Shown in pieces: positions 7,729 through 14,190 of a stretch of 27,685 bases of DNA (the stretch's first letter is position 1; the number at the start of each line of letters is the position of its first letter). The DNA comes from UBA6522 sp036231525. Its GTDB lineage: Bacteria; Pseudomonadota; Gammaproteobacteria; Steroidobacterales; Rariloculaceae. The stretch covers positions 1-27,685 of the forward strand of contig JAZAGZ010000097.1 of assembly GCA_036231525.1 (NCBI GenBank), read 5' to 3'. Under the pieces are notes generated by a model. That model searched no databases. It was not told where the DNA came from and saw only the letters and a list, made by a program, of their open reading frames with translations. Position numbers and translations under genes: made by a program.

Positions 7729-8118
7729 TCAGTCCACTGTGGCACCGCGGACAAAAACCTCGCTGTCATCGGCAAGAATGAATTTTTCACAGAGTCCGGA
7801 AGCATCGCCTGAAGTGCTTGGATTTACAACTGCTGTTACCTCTTGCCCAGGACGTAGAGTATTACGGTGATAACCCATTCGGGCCAGGGTGTGTACGTTG
7901 CTATGTTCAATTATCCAGGTCACCACTTCTCTATCCTCTCCAGTAACATCGACAAGAATAGCAATATGAGGATTACGCCAAAATACTTCTTTGACAGTAC
8001 CCTCAAGTTTAATTGGGGAGTCCATATCATAACGGTCGCCTCTGCCGTGATGCGCGAGAAGCCTTTCGCTGAGCAAAAGGACGGTAAGCAAAGCGACTAG
8101 CATGAATAACGGCCTCAT
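7729..8118 (-). CDS. DUF6152-family periplasmic protein, first gene of the minus-strand cluster
   Basis: A 129-residue protein. The ATG at 8118 is chosen because GAGGGAAGA lies just upstream and MRPLFMLVALL.. gives a normal signal peptide; a longer frame would start at 8166. The peptide ends LLA before His23-His24. DUF6152 marks: KLEGTVKEVFWRNPH (37-51), ILVDVTGEDREVVTW (54-68) and NTLRPGQEV (86-94). A single Cys110 is present. It opens a same-strand run of eight genes reaching 2138. The 214 bases upstream, up to the cyclophilin gene, would hold the promoter, but no convincing -35/-10 pair was found there. Confidence 0.8.
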   Translation of the reverse strand: MRPLFMLVALLTVLLLSERLLAHHGRGDRYDMDSPIKLEGTVKEVFWRNPHIAILVDVTGEDREVVTWIIEHSNVHTLARMGYHRNTLRPGQEVTAVVNPSTSGDASGLCEKFILADDSEVFVRGATVD

Positions 8119-8332
8119 TCTTCCCTCATTATTATAGTTCTGTAGAGATTTGACTGAGAGGTGCACGCACCTTATTAAAGCATATTTCGATTCAACAGGT
8201 CCCCACGTAGTCTTCTCAAGAATCTTTGGTAAGGAGGTGTAGGAGTTTCTACCGTTTTCTTTTTGTAATAGGGGATAGGTGTTCTAGGGGATTTTTAAAT
8301 TTTACTGTCGAGCGCGAATTATCTTGAGTTGT

Positions 8333-9193
8333 TCATAGGGCTTCTTCGGGAGCCAATGTTAGATAAGTTTCCAGGGCAGCCGCATAATCCGCATGAGTGT
8401 CTTCTGCGGTGCGCAAATACTCTTCCAGAGATGCTAGTGCGGCGACTTCATTATCAATTGCTATGGCCGCTTGAGACTCCATGATAAGCAGGGATGGATC
8501 CATTGGTAGACAAGCGCTTCTATATTGGTTTATCCATCTGAGTATTGCTGTTTGGTCATTAGTAGTCAGCGCGTTATTGATCTGTGTTCTGATTAGTTCA
8601 TTACGTTCTGTGTGGAGCGCATCGCTGAACTGTTCTTCATTCAGGCGGGCAACCGAGCTAATCGATATAAGTGGATCGGGGACGCCTGAAGGGAACCCAC
8701 CATTAGCACCAGTCGGGAGTTCAGCGATTTCATCAATGACGTGTAGGCCTTCGATTACCTTTCCGAAAACCGTGTAACCGGGTGTTCGGCGGGTGGCGTC
8801 AAGTCTGTAATTGTTCACAAGGTTTACGAAAAACTGGGAAGATGCGGAATCTGGATCGCTGGTTCTGGCTGCTGCTATGGTACCTCTGGCATTTCTGCGA
8901 CCGTTTCTAGATTCATTGGGCACGGTTCCGACAGGTTGTTTCCTTTCCAATTCACGGTTAAAACCGCCACCCTGTACAACGAACCCCTTAACTACACGAT
9001 GGAATACTGTACCTCTATAGAAACCCTGATCAGTGTAATTTAGGAAATTTTCTACATGTTGAGGGGCATCTTCATCGAAGAGTTCTATAACAACGCGACC
9101 GACATCCGTGCACATTGCAATGTTGGTTGCATTTACAGACGAAATCCAGCTCAGTGCGGTGAGCAAAACAAAAAATCCAACCTTTCTCGACAT
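8333..9193 (-). CDS. Exported cyclophilin-type peptidyl-prolyl isomerase with C-terminal extension
   Basis: A 286-residue protein. The ATG at 9193 gives a standard signal peptide (MSRKVGFFVLL.. ending NA before TNIAM); an in-frame TTG 15 bases upstream is less likely. The cyclophilin domain covers about 24-185: VVIELFDEDAPQHVENFLNY, FHRVVKGFVVQGGGF (64-78, with the catalytic-type Arg66), SSQFFVNL (118-125) and GYTVFGKVIEG (139-149). This is the usual bacterial periplasmic/cytosolic PPIase layout, catalysing proline cis-trans isomerisation in folding proteins. Residues 186-286 form an extra, Ala/Leu/Glu-rich, probably helical tail with no match I recognise. The gene follows the MFS transporter by 68 bases on the same strand. 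Confidence 0.9.
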   Translation of the reverse strand: MSRKVGFFVLLTALSWISSVNATNIAMCTDVGRVVIELFDEDAPQHVENFLNYTDQGFYRGTVFHRVVKGFVVQGGGFNRELERKQPVGTVPNESRNGRRNARGTIAAARTSDPDSASSQFFVNLVNNYRLDATRRTPGYTVFGKVIEGLHVIDEIAELPTGANGGFPSGVPDPLISISSVARLNEEQFSDALHTERNELIRTQINNALTTNDQTAILRWINQYRSACLPMDPSLLIMESQAAIAIDNEVAALASLEEYLRTAEDTHADYAAALETYLTLAPEEAL

Positions 9194-9261
9194 ACTGCGA
9201 TTTACCAACTAGTTGTGTAAGGGCAAGTGTTATATAGGACTTGTCTAGTACAACTGTCAAC

Positions 9262-10617
9262 TTATGGGTCCACGGAACTACGCATCGCCACTCTTTCTCG
9301 TTCCTCGATAATTGTGCGCATCTCTCTTTGGCGTTCTCGGTTAATGGGGTAGCGCCACATTAGTCCGATTACAATCGCGTATGCCATAACTGGTAGGCTC
9401 ACGATGAGATAGCGTAGACGCTGGAGAGAGGTCTCGGTGTTATCTGTTCCCAGCTCTGGAGCAAATTCAAAAATTCCAAGGACAGAGAAAAAAATGTAAA
9501 TAGCTATCCCCGATGCGAGCTTGCTTGAAGCCTGAAGCAGTGAATAGTAAAGCCCCATTCTTTCGGACCCGCTCTGGATGTGATCTTGATCGCACACATC
9601 CGCCATCATCGCTCGGGGCAGAAATTCATTAGCCGACGTATTAAGCCCCACTATTAAAAATGCAACCGTAGTTAAAATAATGGCCTCTGAAGGTAGGGCC
9701 AAGAGTAACAATGGGGCTATGGCGCCTGTGGTCACGCTCATTTGCATAGCGTTATGCTTGGTCCAGCGTTCGGAGAGCCACACCCAAACCGGTAGTCCGA
9801 GCAGACCGCCGACTAGGAGAAAAGAGAGAATAAAGCCAACCCAGTCTTCAAGATTCAATGTATATGCGACGAAAAAGACGAAGAGACTTTGAACAAAATA
9901 TGTTGAGAACGAAAGAAGAAAATTCGCTACCAGTAGTCGCAACAAAGCCATATTTGTGAAGACTAGTGCGGCCCCCTTTTTAAATCCTAAATGCGGCCGA
10001 TTTGGTGTTTCTCTTTCCGGCACACTTGTTAGGCAGATAATTACCGTTAGAGGCAGTGTGATAATCATAAGCCAGCCAATAGCTGAAGCTGTTTCTTCCA
10101 AGGTAGGCGATGTCATCCATTGCATGATGGCCCACCCTCCCCCGATCAGGATTCCCCCCACCATGGTCATTGCTTGGAGAAGCCCTGTGATTCGTGAGCG
10201 TCGGTCGTAGTCACGAGACAACTCCAATGCCCATGATGTATGACTAATGGTCCAGGCATCCCAGCCTATGTATAAAGTGGTGAGCCAGATAAATAAATAA
10301 AGCCCTTGGGCGGATTCTGGTGGGTTGTAGACCATCAGTATCGCGAGCATGAGAATCGGTGCTGACAATGCGAGCCAAGGTCTGCGACGTCCCCAGCGAG
10401 TTTTGTAACTATCCATAAACAGGCCCCAGACAGGAGCGGCAGCCATATCGATGAATTTGGCCGTTAAAAAGATGGCACCGACCGCGGCACCCAAGCCTAG
10501 ATGCTCAGCATAAAGCGGAGGTAAAAATACAAAGACGGCAGTCACGAGCATGTTCAACCCCAGGGAGGGCAGAGAAAATCCCACCATTCGCAGGCCGCTA
10601 GCACGTATATCACTCAT
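9262..10617 (-). CDS. MFS transporter of the GPH / MelB-like type
   Basis: A 451-residue protein with about 12 hydrophobic segments. The loop between helices 2 and 3 reads KFIDMAAAPVWGLFMDSYKT followed by RWGRRRPW, the signature of glycoside-pentoside-hexuronide:cation symporters (MFS_2). Other family-like parts are WDAWTISHTSWALELSRDYDRRSR near 119-142 and a late DVCDQDHIQSGSERMGLYYSLLQ near 342-364. The ATG at 10617 gives a typical short cytoplasmic N-terminus. It probably imports or exports a small sugar-like or other organic solute, coupled to a cation. The neighbours (serine hydrolase upstream, cyclophilin downstream) do not reveal the substrate. The family call is confident, the substrate unknown. 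Confidence 0.87.
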   Translation of the reverse strand: MSDIRASGLRMVGFSLPSLGLNMLVTAVFVFLPPLYAEHLGLGAAVGAIFLTAKFIDMAAAPVWGLFMDSYKTRWGRRRPWLALSAPILMLAILMVYNPPESAQGLYLFIWLTTLYIGWDAWTISHTSWALELSRDYDRRSRITGLLQAMTMVGGILIGGGWAIMQWMTSPTLEETASAIGWLMIITLPLTVIICLTSVPERETPNRPHLGFKKGAALVFTNMALLRLLVANFLLSFSTYFVQSLFVFFVAYTLNLEDWVGFILSFLLVGGLLGLPVWVWLSERWTKHNAMQMSVTTGAIAPLLLLALPSEAIILTTVAFLIVGLNTSANEFLPRAMMADVCDQDHIQSGSERMGLYYSLLQASSKLASGIAIYIFFSVLGIFEFAPELGTDNTETSLQRLRYLIVSLPVMAYAIVIGLMWRYPINRERQREMRTIIEERERVAMRSSVDP

Positions 10618-10767
10618 AACTGCAGAATAAGGGGGTGTTTGTTGAGAAGCAAAGTGATTCGAGAAATAGTTTTATCAGCGAGAATGAAGAAGATTTAGTT
10701 TTCGTCGAATCTTTGTGCCTGCAGAGCGCAGAACTGTATGGGTAAATCCAGAGGACGTTTGAAAAGT

Positions 10768-11847
10768 TCAGTTGGTGTCTAGAGTTTTAACCAAGGCATC
10801 GTGAAAGCGTGGCCGAAGGGAGGACAGTTTTGGGTTCTCTCTGGTGGGATGGACACGATTAGTCAGTAGTATCGCGAAAAAGTTTCTACTTGGGTCAATC
10901 CAAAGCGATGTTCCTGTAAATCCAGTGTGGCCGTAAGATACTGGTGAAAATAGGTCACCGCTGGCGCCTCCCGCCGCAGGGGTGTCCCATCCCAGAGCCC
11001 GACTACTTCCGGCGACTAAATTTGCCCGTTGCGTGAAGAGTTGTACGGTCTCGGGCGTGACTAGGCGGTGGTTATTTAACACGCCTTCATTCAGGAACAT
11101 CCTTGCAATCGGAGCGATAGCTCGTGCCGTCGAAAAAAGGCCTGCATGTGGAGCAATACCGCCCAGCCCATAAGCGTTCTCGTCATGCACAACACCCCGT
11201 AACACAGAACCACGCCGCTTATCTTTCTCGGTGGGCGCAATGCGTGGAAGCAAACGTTGCGGTGGGTTGTACCAAATCTCTTTCATGCCTAGAGGCGTAA
11301 AAATTTCGTTGATAGCGAGCAGATTCAATGTTGATTGTGTCAATCGTTCTAGAACTTCTCCTAACAATAGAAATCCTAGATCGGAGTAAATAGATTTCGA
11401 ACGAGGCAAGTAGTCTAGTGGCAGCCTGCAAATTTTATCGATGTAGCTGCGTTTTGATTCAATCTGTGATCGATCGCCAAACGATTTGTACAGATCGGTC
11501 CACCACAGTAGGCCGCCACAGTGAGCTAGAAGATCTGCAATAACAACATCATCTTTACCATCACCGGAGAATTCTGGAATATAGGCGTTGACTGGCGCCT
11601 CAAGGTCGAGTTGCCCTTGTTCGTACAGAAGCATCGCCAATGGAGTTGTGACGATGATCTTCGTCAGAGAGGCTAGATCGTAGATCGTATCGAGTGTGAC
11701 AGAAGAGGTTTCAGCGTCATAGTCGAGATAACCGAGAGCTTCTTCAGCAAGGACAGTCTCTCGGGTACCAGCTAGATACACCGCACCCGGCATCGCATCG
11801 GCCGCAATCGCTTTAGCTAGTAGTTGGTTTACAGTTTTATTTTTCAT
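10768..11847 (-). CDS. Serine hydrolase of the class C beta-lactamase-related family
   Basis: A 359-residue protein from the ATG at 11847; an in-frame GTG at 11862 is also possible. The catalytic marks are complete: SLTK (60-63), the tyrosine motif YSD (154-156) and HTG (307-309) in place of KTG. The block HDENAYGLGGIAPHAGLFSTA (221-241) is typical of this esterase/DD-peptidase-like group. No signal peptide is evident, so it may be cytoplasmic, which is less usual for true beta-lactamases. Likely activity: an esterase, peptidase or amidase using an acyl-enzyme Ser60. The transporter gene follows 150 bases downstream on the same strand, and the pair may take up and hydrolyse one compound. Confidence 0.87.
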   Translation of the reverse strand: MKNKTVNQLLAKAIAADAMPGAVYLAGTRETVLAEEALGYLDYDAETSSVTLDTIYDLASLTKIIVTTPLAMLLYEQGQLDLEAPVNAYIPEFSGDGKDDVVIADLLAHCGGLLWWTDLYKSFGDRSQIESKRSYIDKICRLPLDYLPRSKSIYSDLGFLLLGEVLERLTQSTLNLLAINEIFTPLGMKEIWYNPPQRLLPRIAPTEKDKRRGSVLRGVVHDENAYGLGGIAPHAGLFSTARAIAPIARMFLNEGVLNNHRLVTPETVQLFTQRANLVAGSSRALGWDTPAAGGASGDLFSPVSYGHTGFTGTSLWIDPSRNFFAILLTNRVHPTRENPKLSSLRPRFHDALVKTLDTN

Positions 11848-12060
11848 GGAATGCAAAATCACCAGTGAAAAAGCAATAAGTGATGCGTAGGGTTATATAT
11901 CTCTTTATTAGCATAGCCTTCTTTAGACTTCCTAGGATGGTTAAATGACGCAACTGCGCTAATAACTCTGGCGGCTAAAATCGGGACAAGGGGCTTCACA
12001 GCCTTAGGCTACAATACGAGCGTCGTCGCGGATAGAAGTAGTCAAATTAGGGGTTGTGTG

Positions 12061-12879
12061 ATGACTTCACTGGCTTTGTTTATGACGACTCTGATCGTGG
12101 TCCAGGGTCAGGCGTTACAAGTGGGATATCCTAATGAACCCGGGCTTCAGTCGATCATGGTGGAGTTTTTAGAGCAACGCACGTCGTTCGTGCAGATGGA
12201 TCAGGGGTGGGCTGCAATTCTCGGCGTCGACGTAGATGCTCCGGCGGGGAATTACAACGCAGATATCTCGTTTACCTATTCTGATGGTCGACAACAATCC
12301 AGAACTCAAACGATAGAGGTTCTCAGCAAGAACTTTCCGACTACTGAACTTACTGTTGCACCTGGGTATGTGCAGCTCAGTCCGGAAAACCAAGCACGCG
12401 CGATGTTGGAATCTCAGGAAATCAACGCCGTTTATAATGAGCTAAACCCTGCCTCATATTGGGGGGAGTCTTTTCAGGTGCCTATTCCAGGCGCGATCGA
12501 TGGACGAAATTTCGGACACCGACGCATTTTCAATGGTGAACCTAGGGCTCCTCACTCTGGTGCTGATCTATCAGCTACAACAGGTACAGCGATACACGCT
12601 TCCAACGCGGGCAAAGTGGTTTTAGCGAAGGACTTCTTCTTCAATGGAAATGCGGTATTTATTGATCACGGGCTCGGCGTCTATACGATGTATCTGCACC
12701 TTTCGAAGATCCTCGTCCGTGTAGGGGATTTTGTAGAACGTGGGCATATCATCGGACTTGCAGGGGAGACTGGGCGCGTGACAGGGCCCCATTTGCACTG
12801 GGGCGCGAGAATTCTCAATGCTCGTGTCGATCCTTTCTCGTTGCTACCTCCTTCTGGGGATAATGCAAAAGGCGATTAA
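12061..12879 (+). CDS. Exported M23-family metallopeptidase
   Basis: A 272-residue protein. GTG ATG occur back to back at 12058; the ATG at 12061 is spaced well from TTAGGGG. A hydrophobic N-terminus (1-18) is a signal peptide or anchor. Residues about 20-90 form a beta-rich region resembling the Ig-like domain often found before M23 domains. The LytM/M23 domain covers about 150-262 with HSGAD (165-169), YLHL (211-214) and GPHLHWG (242-248), so the zinc ligands His165, Asp169 and His246 and the active-site His213 all appear present. It likely cuts peptidoglycan cross-links in the periplasm. A TACAAT at 12010-12015 could be a -10 element, but no good -35 was found. Confidence 0.9.
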   Translation: MTSLALFMTTLIVVQGQALQVGYPNEPGLQSIMVEFLEQRTSFVQMDQGWAAILGVDVDAPAGNYNADISFTYSDGRQQSRTQTIEVLSKNFPTTELTVAPGYVQLSPENQARAMLESQEINAVYNELNPASYWGESFQVPIPGAIDGRNFGHRRIFNGEPRAPHSGADLSATTGTAIHASNAGKVVLAKDFFFNGNAVFIDHGLGVYTMYLHLSKILVRVGDFVERGHIIGLAGETGRVTGPHLHWGARILNARVDPFSLLPPSGDNAKGD

Positions 12880-12917
12880 CAATTCATAGTGGGCGTATTT
12901 GGCATTTTAGGTGTCAG

Positions 12918-13181
12918 TCAGCGTGAATCGTCTCGTAATCTTGAGAGAGCCATAACTGTAGCCGCGGTCCGAGACATTTCTGGTTTACGATCGATCTCGT
13001 ATTGAATTAGGCGTTCGACCATGGGCTTGTCACCGTGGCAAGCACGAACAAGCTCCCCCTCAACATCCACCCCCCAGCCGAGGGCCCTTGTTCCAAGTTT
13101 TGTCCTTGTCCGCCACCATCGGAACAACATGATGAGCGAGATGATGACAAGGGCAACAAAAAAAAATGGGATATCGGTCAT
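12918..13181 (-). CDS. Small single-helix membrane protein of unknown function
   Basis: An 87-residue protein. The ribosome site AGGGGGGA sits five bases before the ATG, strong support for a real gene. Residues 5-20 are a hydrophobic helix, followed by a basic stop-transfer stretch (FRWWRTRTK). The soluble part (about 30-87) contains VRACHGDKPMVERLIQYEID and a helical Ala/Arg-rich end, and would face the cytoplasm. It starts 22 bases after the DUF4159 gene stops, so the two are probably one transcript. I do not recognise a family. Confidence 0.7.
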   Translation of the reverse strand: MTDIPFFFVALVIISLIMLFRWWRTRTKLGTRALGWGVDVEGELVRACHGDKPMVERLIQYEIDRKPEMSRTAATVMALSRLRDDSR

Positions 13182-13203
13182 TTAATCCCCCCTAAGGTCG
13201 CAG

Positions 13204-13995
13204 TTAGTGGGTCATCGCATAAATGATGTAGTTGATAGCGAAACGATAAGCCAATGCGGTCATAGGGTTCGGATACCATGGATCATCCGCATGTTCCCAA
13301 GCATCCCCCATGTCCATGTTGTAATTGATGGCTACGAGTAAGCGCCCTTCATCATCATAAATCCCTCGCCAGTGCGGTGGTCCTCCTGGAAGTTGAGCTA
13401 ATGTTTGTCCACCAGGACCACGATAGAGGTGACGCGCCCCTGGGATTTGGGTATTTCGGTCAAGGTCATACAGCACGTGCAGTAATGGATCGTCGTCTGG
13501 GATTTCGATGATTGGATAACCCGGGAGCATGCGTTGAATCATCTCGGTAAAGTTTGCCCATTCACGAGCGCCATGAAAGTCATCCACTACAAGAAAGCCC
13601 CCTCGCATCAGATATTCTCTAAGGCGATCCGTTTCTTCCATGGATAGTGTCCACCGACCGACCTGCTGGGCAAATAACCAAGGGTGATTAAATATACGGT
13701 CGTCGACGGTACGTATGTGAACGCTGTCATCAGCAACCTCAAGTCGGGTGAGGCGTCGCAACCCTTGGGATAAATGATCTTCGGCTTCCGGCCAATCAAT
13801 TGCATACCACGGGCGCCACCCGCCTCGAGATGCTTGTGATCCACTGGGCATTAGTCTAGCCATGTGAAACTCTGCTTCTGGGTGTGTAATTTCCCAGCCT
13901 TGGCTAGTAGCAGTATCTGTAACAGCTAGAAGCACACTGATAGTGAATGCCGCTCGGAGAAGTAGCTTAGGACATTGCAATACGAGGGAAGGCAT
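13204..13995 (-). CDS. Exported DUF4159-family protein
   Basis: A 263-residue protein with a signal peptide (about 1-31, ending ATS before QGWE). The DUF4159 pattern is visible: FHMARLMPSG (43-52), the WPEAEDHLSQGLRRLT block (68-83), LREYLMRGGFLVVDDFHG (125-142), EIPDDDPLLHVLYDL (165-179) and the C-terminal DDPWYPNPMTALAYRFAINY. It resembles the glutamine-amidotransferase-like domain found in large membrane proteins, here as a short stand-alone exported form. The start ATG lacks a clear ribosome site, but no better candidate preserves the signal. A small membrane protein gene follows. The biochemical role is unknown. Confidence 0.82.
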   Translation of the reverse strand: MPSLVLQCPKLLLRAAFTISVLLAVTDTATSQGWEITHPEAEFHMARLMPSGSQASRGGWRPWYAIDWPEAEDHLSQGLRRLTRLEVADDSVHIRTVDDRIFNHPWLFAQQVGRWTLSMEETDRLREYLMRGGFLVVDDFHGAREWANFTEMIQRMLPGYPIIEIPDDDPLLHVLYDLDRNTQIPGARHLYRGPGGQTLAQLPGGPPHWRGIYDDEGRLLVAINYNMDMGDAWEHADDPWYPNPMTALAYRFAINYIIYAMTH

Positions 13996-14190
13996 ACGCC
14001 AAGTATAGGGAAACGGGTCTCGTTCTCCAGTTTATGGAGTGTAGTTCCCACAAGTAATTTTTATCCACAGACTGCCAGTTACTGCATAATTTAAAAAGGG
14101 ATATTGCGTATTAGTATCTGAGAGGCTGGAATCATTGGATTAGCAGAGGCCAAAGGAGAGTAGATACCGGCCGGCTTCTTCGGGGGCAAG

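Noticed and set aside
8131..8136. Perfect TATAAT on the minus strand upstream of the DUF6152 gene
   Set aside because: It is only 12 bases before the ATG at 8118, so transcription would begin at or inside the ribosome site, and no -35 is present at a fitting distance.
10692..10716. AAGATT/AATCTT inverted repeat between the serine hydrolase and MFS genes
   Set aside because: The stem is short and A/T-rich, the loop is 12 bases and there is no following T-run on either strand. It is not a credible terminator.
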